Notes under the pieces: generated by a model
Databases searched by the model: none
What the model was told of the DNA's origin: nothing
What the model saw: the letters and a program-made list of their open reading frames with translations, nothing else
Part shown: piece by piece, positions 15,737 to 23,112 of the stretch
Layout: each line of letters begins with the position of its first letter
Numbering within the stretch: position 1 is the first letter of the stretch
DNA from: Alphaproteobacteria bacterium
Lineage (GTDB): Bacteria; Pseudomonadota; Alphaproteobacteria; UBA9655
Direction: 5' to 3'
Length of the DNA: 37,270 nt
Assembly (NCBI GenBank): GCA_017992885.1
Contig: JAGONT010000020.1
Span: 1 to 37,270, forward strand
Program-made: the position numbers and the translations under genes

Positions 15737-16885
15737 GTGCATTTTGGAATTTTCCAAGAAATTACAAGTGGTGGAGAAGCTTATAAAGTATATATTCCTG
15801 GCGCTTTGCCACCAAAGATAAAGCTCGAGCCTTTCTATGCCTTACTAGACCAAGCTAATCAGGGATTAGGCAAGCTAGATGCCATGAATTTTTTCTTGCC
15901 TGATGCCAATCTGTTTATTTATCTTTATGTAAGGAAAGAAGCTCTTTTATCATCGCAAATTGAAGGAACTCAATCTTCACTTGCAGACCTTTTCCTTGTG
16001 GAAAATAATAAAAAACCATCCGTTCCTCTCAGTGATGTGGAAGAGGTTACAAACTACGTAGCAGCAATTAATTATGGCATAAACAAAATTCAAAAAGAAA
16101 ATTTTCCAGTTTCTCTCCGGTTAATTCGAGAAATCCATACTATCTTAATGCGCGGTGTTCGGGGGCAAGACAAAAACCCAGGCGAATTTAGATATTCTCA
16201 AAACTGGATTGGTGGAACACGACCAGGAAACGCCATCTTTGTTCCTCCTCCTCCTCAAAAAGTCATCGAATTAATGGGTGATCTAGAGGTATTTATCCAT
16301 TCTAAAGGTATTAATTTACCTCTTCTGATTAAGATTGCTATGATCCATTTACAGTTTGAAAGTATTCATCCCTTTCTTGATGGAAATGGAAGATTAGGTC
16401 GTCTCCTTGTCACTTTATTGCTGTGCGAAAAAAATTTAATTAAGCAGCCTATTTTTTATCTGAGCTATTTTTTTAAAAAACACCGAGCAGAATATTATAA
16501 GCTGCTACAGAAAGTTAGAGAAGAAAACGACTGGGATAAATGGATAAAGTTTTTTTTACAAGGGGTTATTGAAACCTCTCAGGATGCCTTTGAAACGGCA
16601 ATGAGATTAACGCACCTGATGAAAACAGACCTAGAAAAGATTCGTACATTAGGCAAGGCTTCAAAGTCCGTTGAACGCGTATTCACCTATCTTCAAAGAA
16701 AGCCCATCATTGGTATACCAGAATTATCCTCAAGCCTAAAGCTTTCCCCCCATACCATAAAGCTTTCTTTAGACTACCTTGAAGCCCTTGGGGTCATAAA
16801 GGAAATTACAGGGCTACGAAGAGGAATGACCTATACCTACGATAAGTATCTTTCAATTCTAAGAGAAGGGGATGAGCCTCTTTAA
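15737..16885 (+). CDS. Fic domain protein with C-terminal winged helix (class II AMPylase type)
   Basis: A 382-residue Fic protein, which normally transfers AMP from ATP to hydroxyl side chains of target proteins. The catalytic motif HPFLDGNGRLGR (211-222) is intact. The inhibitory helix precedes the Fic fold, with S-S-Q-I-E-G (72-77) whose Glu76 would block ATP binding, making it a self-inhibited class II enzyme. Residues from about 310 form a winged-helix-like domain (GIPELSSSLKLSPHTIKLSLDYLEALGVI). The start is GTG 15737 with AGAGG 7 bases upstream. It is convergent with the XRE gene 23 bases away. Proteins of this shape are frequent on mobile elements; the target is unknown and there is no separate antitoxin. 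Confidence 0.93.
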   Translation: MHFGIFQEITSGGEAYKVYIPGALPPKIKLEPFYALLDQANQGLGKLDAMNFFLPDANLFIYLYVRKEALLSSQIEGTQSSLADLFLVENNKKPSVPLSDVEEVTNYVAAINYGINKIQKENFPVSLRLIREIHTILMRGVRGQDKNPGEFRYSQNWIGGTRPGNAIFVPPPPQKVIELMGDLEVFIHSKGINLPLLIKIAMIHLQFESIHPFLDGNGRLGRLLVTLLLCEKNLIKQPIFYLSYFFKKHRAEYYKLLQKVREENDWDKWIKFFLQGVIETSQDAFETAMRLTHLMKTDLEKIRTLGKASKSVERVFTYLQRKPIIGIPELSSSLKLSPHTIKLSLDYLEALGVIKEITGLRRGMTYTYDKYLSILREGDEPL

Positions 16886-16908
16886 CAAGTCCGACAATGG
16901 CTATAAGA

Positions 16909-17343
16909 CTAACCTTGTCTTTGCTTAGTAAAGATCCATTTTGCGAATTGCTCGTCAATTTCTCGAGGATCTTTCTGAGAAGAATAGAGGTAGGTTTCTT
17001 TTATAATAATCCATGCTTGGTCAAGTGTAAGAGGACTATCTTCTCTCTCAAGTAAAGAAAGCATTATTTTTACAGATTGAAGAAAAAGTTCGGGGAATTC
17101 TAACCGGGGGGATGGTGTGCTTTCTTCTTGAGGGGCAGCTTCTTTGCCTAAGAGATCTGCCACGGTACAGTTAAATACCTCTGCAATCGCTTGAAGAGTT
17201 TCAGCTTTTGGATGTTTTGTTTTCCCCAGAAGAATATTTCGCACAGCACTTAGCTTTAGCCCTGCAAGTTTTTCCAAGTCGCTCGTTCTTAAGCTTTTTT
17301 CTTGCATAAGCTGTTTAAGGCGTGTTTGGAGTAGCGTGGGCAT
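16909..17343 (-). CDS. XRE family transcriptional repressor
   Basis: A 144-residue Cro/CI-like DNA-binding protein. An N-terminal helix-turn-helix (about residues 3-56, RLKQLMQEKSLRTSDLEKLA, then AVRNILLGKTKHPKAETLQAIAEVF) is followed by a linker and a helical C-terminal part without a peptidase motif. The ATG at 17343 has GAGG 8 bases upstream and is preferred over TTG 17376 and ATG 17361. Its promoter (17436-17464) is overlapped by two perfect inverted repeats, which suggests autoregulation. By position it may be the immunity or control repressor of the conjugative element to the right. Confidence 0.88.
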   Translation of the reverse strand: MPTLLQTRLKQLMQEKSLRTSDLEKLAGLKLSAVRNILLGKTKHPKAETLQAIAEVFNCTVADLLGKEAAPQEESTPSPRLEFPELFLQSVKIMLSLLEREDSPLTLDQAWIIIKETYLYSSQKDPREIDEQFAKWIFTKQRQG

Positions 17344-17419
17344 ATACAAAACCTCAGTCATATATTGTCTTTCCAAAAGATACCTATTTGCACATCAAAA
17401 AGAAATAAAAAAGCACTTG

Positions 17420-17437
17420 ATGAGTAACTTTACTCAT
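17420..17437. promoter_or_regulatory. Operator-like palindrome over the XRE promoter -10
   Basis: ATGAGTAA (17420-17427) and TTACTCAT (17430-17437) form a perfect palindrome with a 2-base centre. It overlaps the minus-strand -10 box of the XRE gene. A matching half-site, ATGAGTAAC, recurs at 17488-17496. These are probable binding sites of the repressor. Confidence 0.55.
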
Positions 17438-17464
17438 GTTATTAGAAAAATAGGCATTTTTCAA
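17436..17464 (-). promoter_or_regulatory. Promoter of the XRE repressor gene
   Basis: On the minus strand TTGAAA (17464-17459) and TAACAT (17441-17436) are spaced by 17 bases, about 93 bases before the chosen ATG. Inverted repeats overlap both boxes. Confidence 0.5.
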
Positions 17465-17480
17465 GCAAAAATGCTTGAAA
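17459..17480. promoter_or_regulatory. 9-bp inverted repeat overlapping the XRE -35 box
   Basis: TTTCAAGCA (17459-17467) and TGCTTGAAA (17472-17480) are perfect complements around AAAA. The repeat covers the -35 element, so a protein bound here would block transcription. Its sequence differs from the ATGAGTAA palindrome, which suggests a second regulator or a structural role. Confidence 0.5.
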
Positions 17481-17583
17481 TGTTGAAATGAGTAACATAT
17501 ACAGGGTACTTGGAGAAGACATATGAAGAAAAATTTTTTCACAAAAACTAAAATCAGCTCCTTTTTTTTGAAATCTATGAAAA

Positions 17584-17611
17584 TCTCTCTCATTCTCTCT
17601 CATTCTCTCTC
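17584..17611. repeat. Short 10-bp tandem repeat (CATTCTCTCT)
   Basis: About 2.8 copies of CATTCTCTCT in the gap between the XRE and HTH genes (17344-17782). The rest of that gap is AT-rich and without a gene. Confidence 0.6.
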
Positions 17612-17699
17612 GACTTTATTTCGATCTATAAAATTCTATCTTATTCTTGTAAATTCTCCATAAGTATTTGTTTGTTATTGAAAAACTAAAAATAAAATA

Positions 17700-17727
17700 T
17701 TGACATCATGGCTTGAGAAGGTAGATA
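17700..17727 (+). promoter_or_regulatory. Candidate promoter for the HTH gene
   Basis: A perfect TTGACA at 17700-17705 is followed after 16 bases by TAGATA (17722-17727), a weak -10 match, about 55 bases ahead of the HTH gene's ATG at 17783. Confidence 0.38.
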
Positions 17728-17782
17728 TTAGAATTAATTTTTGAAGAGCTTCAAGAGCCAAAGACAAGAAGGAATAAGGTTT

Positions 17783-18019
17783 ATGAAGGACAACAAACTT
17801 ACCCCAGCAGAGCTAGCCGCACTTTGGGAGATTACTGAAGCTACTTTAAGTCAATGGAGATGGACGGGAAGAGGACCAAAATTTCAGAAAATTGGCCGCC
17901 AGGTTAAATATCGTATTCGGGACATTGAGCTTTTTGAAGAGCAACAAGTTCGAAGCAACACGGCTGATCACGGTCCTTTTCCTATAAAGTCCATAAAAAC
18001 AAATAAAAAAGAGGATTAA
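17783..18019 (+). CDS. Small excisionase/AlpA-like helix-turn-helix protein
   Basis: A 78-residue DNA-binding protein. The single domain (LTPAELAALWEITEATLSQW, then RGPKFQKIGRQVKYRIRDIELFEEQQ) is the HTH_17 or MerR-like fold of excisionases and AlpA regulators. These bend DNA at attachment sites or control integrase genes on mobile elements. The ATG at 17783 is chosen because GAAGGA lies 9 bases upstream; a TTG at 17741 would add 14 residues. It is divergent from the XRE gene with about 440 bases between, as in many lysogeny-type switches. No integrase lies next to it. Confidence 0.78.
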   Translation: MKDNKLTPAELAALWEITEATLSQWRWTGRGPKFQKIGRQVKYRIRDIELFEEQQVRSNTADHGPFPIKSIKTNKKED

Positions 18020-18042
18020 AATGATGTAACGAACATAACCAT

Positions 18043-18090
18043 AAATTAAAAAGCACCCGTGCTCATTTTTGCCGACGATCACAGGTGCCC
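18043..18090 (-). terminator. Interrupted hairpin with T-run on the minus strand; possible insertion-sequence end
   Basis: GCACC (18053-18057) pairs with GGTGC (18084-18088), and after one mismatch GTG (18059-18061) pairs with CAC (18080-18082). On the minus strand the stem is followed by TTTTTAATTT. No minus-strand gene lies to the right, so it may be an orphan terminator or the end of a lost insertion sequence. The remaining gap to 18216 shows no gene; an AAAGGAG ribosome binding site stands before the next ATG. Confidence 0.3.
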
Positions 18091-18216
18091 GATGTACAGA
18101 ACCCATCAAGGCCTATACACCTGAGATTGTAGCGAATAAACATCTAAACGTCTACCTCTCAAATCAAAGCTCTTTGTTGGGTTCTCTATAACCTGGATAT
18201 CAACAAAGGAGCTTTT

Positions 18217-18807
18217 ATGCTTAGAATTATCGAACCACCCTCTCATGTGTTTTATCAATCAAAGATTGATACTTTATTGAATCTTTTCAAAGCCTACCAA
18301 AACCTTAAGCTTTCTTTAGAAGAGCAAGAAAAAACCACCTATATAATTGCTGAAGATGAAAAATGTGGTGTCTATGGAGGCGCCTTTCTTTGTAAGAAGA
18401 AGGCATACGCTTTTGATGATAATATTGCAAAAATCATCTCATCTTTTCATTCCAATAAACGCAAGGTTTGGACTGCCAATCTTTGTCTTTGTATAGAGGA
18501 AGATGAAACACTATCCTCCTTTGATAAGCTAGATCTTTACCAAGACTTCTATCAGAGCCTTTTCAAAAAATTCGTGGCTTTTGGAAAAAAGGAAAATGCT
18601 AATTTTCTAGTTCTATCCTTACACCCCACAGACTATTTTAAAACAATAACCTATGGTTATTGGCCTTTTCTCTTTGAAGTACAGCCGAAAGACTCGCTGG
18701 ATGGCCTCTTTCATGGAATCCTCGCCCTAAAATCTAAAAAACAAGCTCCTTATAAACAAGCTTGGCCATCCCTTGAGTGTTTAAGACAATTGGGGAGAAG
18801 AAGCTGA
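18217..18807 (+). CDS. Hypothetical protein, possibly GNAT-like
   Basis: A 196-residue protein I do not recognise with certainty. Its layout is a beta-alpha start, a segment YIIAEDEKCGVYGGAFLCKKKAYAF, then VWTANLCLCIEEDE, a helical LYQDFYQSLFKKFVAFGKKENANFLVLSLHP, and TYGYWPFLFEVQP. This recalls the GNAT acyltransferase or acyl-homoserine-lactone-synthase-like fold, but no acetyl-CoA P-loop (Q/RxxGxG/A) is evident, so the match is only structural in flavour. An AAAGGAG sits ahead of the ATG. Its stop overlaps the replication gene (TGATG), so it belongs to the same transcript as the replication and transfer genes. Confidence 0.6.
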   Translation: MLRIIEPPSHVFYQSKIDTLLNLFKAYQNLKLSLEEQEKTTYIIAEDEKCGVYGGAFLCKKKAYAFDDNIAKIISSFHSNKRKVWTANLCLCIEEDETLSSFDKLDLYQDFYQSLFKKFVAFGKKENANFLVLSLHPTDYFKTITYGYWPFLFEVQPKDSLDGLFHGILALKSKKQAPYKQAWPSLECLRQLGRRS

Positions 18808-20351
18808 TGACAAATTTTGCTCATTCTAGGAATACGTCTTGGGAAAAGGGTTCTCTCTCTGGCTCTTCTCAAGTCGTTGTGATTCGACGAGAGCTTGTCA
18901 ATTTAACAGGAGATCATTTCAGTGCTGTGGTTCTCAATCAACTCTTGTATTGGACTCAACGGATTAAAGATTTTGATCTTCTTTTAGAGGAAGAGAGAAA
19001 CTTTCATCCTGAATGTAATGTGTCCCCCCGCCATGGGTGGATCTACAAAACAGGCCATGATCTTATTGAAGAAACCATGCTCGGCATTTCCCATCCTACC
19101 ATGCGAAAGTATCTAAAACTACTTGTTGATCAGGGGTGGATTGATGAAAGAACTCCTCCTGTCAACAAATGGAATAAGACAACTCAATATCGGGTCAATC
19201 TCAGAAAGCTTCAGGAAGACCTTGTGGAGCGGGGTGATACTCTTCCTGAGGCTTATCTAAGCGTTTTTGATTCCTCATCACGAGAAGAAATAAATTCGCA
19301 AGCGGCTCCCAACAAGCTCCTTTCCGATGAGGAAGCCTCGAGTGCAAAAAATTTACATTCGAATGCAAGTTTGAGCGAGTCTACTTTCATTTCTTCTCTC
19401 TCAAGTGAGGAATCGACGAGTGTAAGAAATTTACATTCGGATGAAAAATTTGGGGATTTACAATCGAATGCAGAGAATTTGCATTCGGATGCAAGAATCT
19501 TACAATCGAGTGCAAGCTCCTTACAATCGAATGCAAGAAATTTACATTCATATACCTATACAGAGAATAAAACAGAGAATAAAAATAGAGAGCACGCGCA
19601 GAGAACGCGCGCGCGTGAAGGGGAAAAATTTTTCATTCAAGAAAAAATTTCTAACCCAGAAAATACAGAGTGCGTTTTAGAAAAAATGCTTGAGCTCTGG
19701 AAAGAGTACGTGGGTCAGGATGTCACCCTTACAAGAGAACGCAAACGTCAGCTTCAGTCCGCTCTCTCTCTTCATTTCCAAAGCGATATGCAGCACTGGG
19801 AGCGTTTCTGTAAGCGTGTGAAAGGGTCTCCATTTTTGATGGGCGAAGGAGGAAGGCGATGGCACGTCACCCTTGATTGGGTTTTAAACGAATCCAATCT
19901 TTGCAAGGTCTTAGAAGGAAATTTCGATAACCCTGAGAGCCTTGAACTCAAAAAAACAGAAAGCACCAAAGTCAATCGAGATCAAGAAAGAACGGATACC
20001 CTAGCCTCCATTCAGGATTCCACTTGGCAAGACTGGTGCACTCAACTGAGCTGCCAACATCAACAAAAACCCCCTGTGTCCTTGTTTGTTCTCAAGGAAA
20101 TCGCTAATGCCAGATTTGCTGAATTTGATGGGAGGCTGGTGTGGATTGAGAGCGAAGATCCAAAAGTCTTAAGTCGCATTAATGATTTGCGCTTACAACT
20201 CCTCCCCATTGTCCAAAGATCTTTTCCCGAAACTCGGAACATCAGGACGCAGATGAGAGAGATTATATCTCCTTCTCCCTTACCTGCCCTCAAGAACGAT
20301 TCGATCATTCTAAACCACTCAACTCATTCAGGGGAAAACTATGCTCAATAA
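18807..20351 (+). CDS. Winged-helix replication initiator-like protein (lambda-O-like organisation)
   Basis: A 514-residue protein. The N-terminal 150 residues form a winged-helix domain (VVVIRRELVNLTGDHFSAVV, LNQLLYWTQRI, GWIYKTGHDLIEE, TMRKYLKLLVDQGWIDERTP, QYRVNL) of the kind found in phage and plasmid replication proteins. A low-complexity middle repeats the heptad NLHS[ND]A-x. The C-terminal region has RRWHVTLDWVLNESNLCKVLEGNF, the block seen at the end of phage replisome organizers and helicase loaders. The ATG at 18807 is chosen because GGGGAG lies 9 bases upstream and it overlaps the previous stop. The heptads are encoded by 21-bp DNA repeats that look like iterons, as in lambda O where the origin lies inside the gene. 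The end overlaps ssb by 11 bases. The replication role is inferred. Confidence 0.72.
   Translation: MTNFAHSRNTSWEKGSLSGSSQVVVIRRELVNLTGDHFSAVVLNQLLYWTQRIKDFDLLLEEERNFHPECNVSPRHGWIYKTGHDLIEETMLGISHPTMRKYLKLLVDQGWIDERTPPVNKWNKTTQYRVNLRKLQEDLVERGDTLPEAYLSVFDSSSREEINSQAAPNKLLSDEEASSAKNLHSNASLSESTFISSLSSEESTSVRNLHSDEKFGDLQSNAENLHSDARILQSSASSLQSNARNLHSYTYTENKTENKNREHAQRTRAREGEKFFIQEKISNPENTECVLEKMLELWKEYVGQDVTLTRERKRQLQSALSLHFQSDMQHWERFCKRVKGSPFLMGEGGRRWHVTLDWVLNESNLCKVLEGNFDNPESLELKKTESTKVNRDQERTDTLASIQDSTWQDWCTQLSCQHQQKPPVSLFVLKEIANARFAEFDGRLVWIESEDPKVLSRINDLRLQLLPIVQRSFPETRNIRTQMREIISPSPLPALKNDSIILNHSTHSGENYAQ
19353..19549 (+). repeat. Iteron-like array of 17-bp units at 21-bp spacing inside the replication gene
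   Basis: Units related to TTACAATCGAATGCAAG begin at 19353, 19431, 19458, 19479, 19500, 19521 and, partially, 19542. The last five steps are 21 bp each, two helical turns. The core CATTCGAATG in the first unit is a perfect palindrome, and other units keep most of it. The repeats are in frame and encode the heptads of the host protein, so a purely protein-level origin is possible. Constant helical phasing within a replication-protein gene favours binding sites for the protein itself. Confidence 0.65.
19550..19600. other. AT-rich stretch next to the iterons, candidate unwinding element
   Basis: Directly after the iteron-like units comes a low-GC stretch with two copies of ACAGAGAATAAA (about 19559-19582), then an abrupt GC-alternating run near 19597-19615. 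Iterons followed by an AT-rich repeat tract is the arrangement of plasmid and phage origins. This is still inside the coding sequence. Confidence 0.4.
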
Positions 20352-20904
20352 AGTGATTTTAAGAGGACACATTGGCCGTGACCCTGAGGTCAAGGTGACC
20401 AAAAAAGGAAGACAAATTGCCACTTTCTTCTTAGCCACCCGCTTCTCTTGGAAGGATGAAGATGGCGAATGGCAAATCCATACCGACTGGCATCGCATTA
20501 CCATTTTTCGAGAGTCAACGATCGATTGGGTCAAGAATATCTTAAAAAAAGGGGATATAGTCGATGTGGAAGGAAGGCTTTCCTATCATTGCTGGGCAGA
20601 TAAGTTTCAACAGAGGCGCTTTACCACTCACGTCGTCATTGAAGACGGACAAGGTCGGGTTGAGTGCTTACCTAAGGCTTCTCAAGCAGAGGGAGCAAAC
20701 GCTCAAGAGAATTATTTTAATCAAAAAAAGTCCTTCCTCATTGAGGATACACTCCAGGATCTCTCTTCGTCTTCACCCTTATCCTCGCAAAGGCAGGGGA
20801 CACGAGGAATAGAAGAGAAATCCTCCTTTCATGCGTCTCAATCTTATTCTCCAACCTCTCAAAACCTCTCTCGAGAAGAAAATCTACAAGAGGACATAAA
20901 ATGA
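20341..20904 (+). CDS. ssb: Single-stranded DNA-binding protein
   Basis: A 187-residue SSB. The N-terminal OB-fold (about residues 1-108) shows the family pattern: NKVILRGHIGRDPEVKVTKKG, IATFFLATRFSW, TDWHRITIF, ILKKGDIVDVEGRL, then RFTTHVVIED. A low-complexity Ser/Gln-rich tail follows but does not end in the usual acidic D-D-I-P-F tip; the last residues are ENLQEDIK. The ATG has AGGGGA upstream and overlaps the replication gene. Element-borne SSBs support replication and transferred single strands. The missing tip suggests reduced contact with host repair and replication partners. Confidence 0.93.
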   Translation: MLNKVILRGHIGRDPEVKVTKKGRQIATFFLATRFSWKDEDGEWQIHTDWHRITIFRESTIDWVKNILKKGDIVDVEGRLSYHCWADKFQQRRFTTHVVIEDGQGRVECLPKASQAEGANAQENYFNQKKSFLIEDTLQDLSSSSPLSSQRQGTRGIEEKSSFHASQSYSPTSQNLSREENLQEDIK

Positions 20905-21494
20905 AAACAGCCACACTCTTGCACACTCTTAAAAACCGTTTTGCCGGCGTAAAGCAATGCGTCAATCCTTGTTTCTCTGAAAATGGGAAACTCGCCGGTA
21001 AAAACCTGGGAGGCTTGTGCCTCTTGCTCTCCCAGGGTGACGCGAAGTCTCTAAAGGCTGACCTTGGAAACCTTCTTCAAGGGAATAACTCCTCCAGAAA
21101 CCCTCAAGGAAATTATTTCCAAGGTCAGTCGAGACACCCCTTCAACCCCCATTTAGATCAGGAACAAACGATGTATCAACCCCTAACTTTAAAAAGTGTT
21201 CTCAACACTTTCCTTCCCAAAGCTTTTGTAATCAGTCTCCTTTTAGGAACCCTCTTCTTTTCACAAGATCTATGGGCTCATGATGGGAATCTTCTTAAGG
21301 ATGAAATTACCGCCCTCGAAAAGCTTTTTACGGGAGGATATATGCGGCTAGGGTTGCTGGGTGTTTGTGGGTTTGCCGCTATTTATGGAATTGTTAAGCA
21401 AAGTGGCTGGATTTTTGCTTCTGGCATTTTGGGATGCATCTTTGCCTACTTCATGAAGGACTGGATTACCAAGACATTCACCATGATCGCTTAG
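20901..21494 (+). CDS. traA: F-type conjugative pilin precursor (TraA/TrbC-VirB2-like)
   Basis: The pilin part lies at the C-terminus. A signal segment (about 98-126, FVISLLLGTLFFSQDLWA) ends at a probable cleavage site after Ala126. The 71 residues that follow contain two membrane helices (YMRLGLLGVCGFAAIYGIV and SGWIFASGILGCIFAYFM), close to the 70 residues of mature F pilin. Translation can begin at 20901, which has AAGAGGA 7 bases upstream and an ATGA overlap with ssb, giving 197 residues. It can also begin at 21171 (MYQPL), which has AGGA 7 bases upstream and gives 107 residues, near the length of F TraA. The N-terminal extension is unrelated to any pilin feature I know and contains four cysteines. 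Confidence 0.78.
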   Translation: MKTATLLHTLKNRFAGVKQCVNPCFSENGKLAGKNLGGLCLLLSQGDAKSLKADLGNLLQGNNSSRNPQGNYFQGQSRHPFNPHLDQEQTMYQPLTLKSVLNTFLPKAFVISLLLGTLFFSQDLWAHDGNLLKDEITALEKLFTGGYMRLGLLGVCGFAAIYGIVKQSGWIFASGILGCIFAYFMKDWITKTFTMIA

Positions 21495-21506
21495 GGATTG
21501 GTAAGT

Positions 21507-21803
21507 ATGTCCACTGATTATGACCAACATCTCATTTTGCATCATTTAGATGATCCCTTACGCCTTCTCAAATGGACCGTAGATGAAGCCGCTATCATTT
21601 TAGGACCTATATTCTTTGGCCTTGGTATTGAGCATCCCTTTCTAGGACTTGTGCTTGCAGGGGGCGGATATTGGGCTCTTCGTACATCGAAAAAGAAGTT
21701 TGGCTTGAGCACACTCCGACATGCGCTTTATTGGAATCTTCCTAAGAATGCTCAAAAGCTTCCCCATATGCCGCCTTCTTATATCCGGGAGTATATAGGA
21801 TAA
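21507..21803 (+). CDS. traL: TraL, F-type type IV secretion inner-membrane protein
   Basis: A 98-residue VirB3-like assembly protein. Recognisable by the start (HHLDDPLRLLKWTVDEA), the hydrophobic pair of segments at about 25-60 (AAIILGPIFFGLGIEHPFLGLVLAGGGYWALR) and the conserved ending LPKNAQKLPHMPPSYIREYIG. The ATG at 21507 is chosen because AGGGA lies 9 bases upstream; a TTG at 21498 is the alternative. It is followed by traE with a one-base overlap. It works with the pilin and TraE in pilus assembly. Confidence 0.92.
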   Translation: MSTDYDQHLILHHLDDPLRLLKWTVDEAAIILGPIFFGLGIEHPFLGLVLAGGGYWALRTSKKKFGLSTLRHALYWNLPKNAQKLPHMPPSYIREYIG

Positions 21804-22369
21804 TGAAAATCCGTCTTCTTAACACACGTCTTGGGGATTTATTGCATCAAAGGAATTTGTTGTTAGCTTTGATTGCTAGTTTGCTGGTGATTAACGGGAT
21901 TCAAGCTCTCTTCACTCTTTCCCGCAATGAACGTGTGATTGTTGTTCCCCCTGATCTTAACCAAGAAGTCTGGCTGGAAAAGAATAAAGTATCTGCATCT
22001 TACTTGGAAGAGATGGCTCTTGTTTTTGCGTATTTGATTCTGGAGAGCAGCCCAGAAAGTGCGGCTTACAAGCGGGAGGTTATTTTACGCTATGCGGCTT
22101 CAGAGGGCTATGGGGCCCTTAAAAGACGCCTGGTAGAAGATGAGCAACGCCTGAAGAAAGATCACGTCACCACAAGCTTTCAAGCGAATTCCCTTAAGGT
22201 TGATTCTCCTAAGCTTACCGTTGATTTAACAGGTGACCTCCTCCGCTTTGTCGGAGAAAAGCGTATTTCTCAATCAAGAGATACCTATCGATTTCAGTTT
22301 GATTATCACCATGGCCGTCTTTTTATTAAATCTTTCAAACTTTTAACCACTGACCATCAGGAGTCATAA
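21803..22369 (+). CDS. traE: TraE, F-type transfer protein
   Basis: A 188-residue VirB5/8-position inner-membrane protein of the F-type system. One membrane helix (about 18-37, NLLLALIASLLVINGIQAL) is followed by a periplasmic domain with VVPPDLNQEVWLEKNKVSASYLEEMALVFAYL, typical of the family. The C-terminus ends with a beta-rich segment (YRFQFDYHHGRLFIKSFKLL). The start overlaps the traL stop (TAATG). It lies in the standard L-E-K order. Confidence 0.93.
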   Translation: MKIRLLNTRLGDLLHQRNLLLALIASLLVINGIQALFTLSRNERVIVVPPDLNQEVWLEKNKVSASYLEEMALVFAYLILESSPESAAYKREVILRYAASEGYGALKRRLVEDEQRLKKDHVTTSFQANSLKVDSPKLTVDLTGDLLRFVGEKRISQSRDTYRFQFDYHHGRLFIKSFKLLTTDHQES

Positions 22370-22371
22370 TA

Positions 22372-23112
22372 ATGAGGAAATATCACCCTATCATCATTGC
22401 TTTAGGATTAAGTTTTTTAGGCGGCTCCTGCCTGGCTCTGCAAACCTATCCTCTTGTGGATCAACAAAGCACAAAAGTCATCATTTCAAACACAGAGCAA
22501 AATCGTATTGCTGTTTTAGGCGATCGCATCCAGCAGGTCTTTGGGGCTGAGGGAACTTTTGATGTCCAAAGTGATGAGGAAGGAGGACAGATCTTTCTCA
22601 TTGTGGCAAAGACAGGTTTTGCTCCCACCCTTCAAGCGTCGTCTTTAGCCAAGCCTATGACCATTACCATCATTACGGAAGAAGGTTTAACTCAGGATTT
22701 AAAACTCGTTCCTAAATCAATTGAGTCTCAAAGTATTCTCTTCAAGCCAACCCTTTCCCTACAAGAACAACCGAAAGAAAATCGTCTTCAACATGCCATT
22801 CAGCTCCTCAAAGCTCTGGTGAGAAATGAGGGATTAATTGGCTATATCAAGACGCCTTTTAATCGATACAGCCACACTCTTTGTTCACGATTGACTCCTT
22901 TTAAGTCGCTTAAAGCTGATTTGATCATGACTTATCAAGGAGAGAAGTTTGAAGGAAAAGCCTATACCCTGCTTAATCAAGGGAAGGAACCAATTTTCTT
23001 AAAGGAGTCAGATTTTGCTCATCCAGGAGATATGGTCCTTTCCCTTTCTAAGCCTTTGATTCAGGCAGGAGAACAAATAACCCTTTATGTGGTTTCAAGG
23101 AGGTTTTTATGA
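22372..23112 (+). CDS. traK: TraK, outer-membrane-associated secretin-like transfer protein
   Basis: A 246-residue exported protein, the VirB9-like component that joins the outer-membrane core with TraV and TraB. A signal peptide (to about residue 22, GGSCLA) precedes a beta-rich region (NRIAVLGDRIQQVFGAEGTFDVQSDEEGGQIFLIV) characteristic of the family. AGGAG lies 8 bases ahead of the ATG. The stop overlaps traB by 4 bases. Confidence 0.92.
   Translation: MRKYHPIIIALGLSFLGGSCLALQTYPLVDQQSTKVIISNTEQNRIAVLGDRIQQVFGAEGTFDVQSDEEGGQIFLIVAKTGFAPTLQASSLAKPMTITIITEEGLTQDLKLVPKSIESQSILFKPTLSLQEQPKENRLQHAIQLLKALVRNEGLIGYIKTPFNRYSHTLCSRLTPFKSLKADLIMTYQGEKFEGKAYTLLNQGKEPIFLKESDFAHPGDMVLSLSKPLIQAGEQITLYVVSRRFL

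Noticed and set aside
17584-17611. Short tandem repeats that might begin a CRISPR array
   Set aside because: Units are only 10 bases, contiguous, with no spacers and no cas genes in the window.
18043-18090. Minus-strand sequence recalling insertion-sequence termini
   Set aside because: No transposase gene, no second inverted repeat and no target duplication are visible; kept only as a weak terminator-like hairpin.
19597-19615. Alternating GC run as possible Z-DNA or regulatory site
   Set aside because: It is short and fully explained by the Arg/Ala codons of the replication gene.
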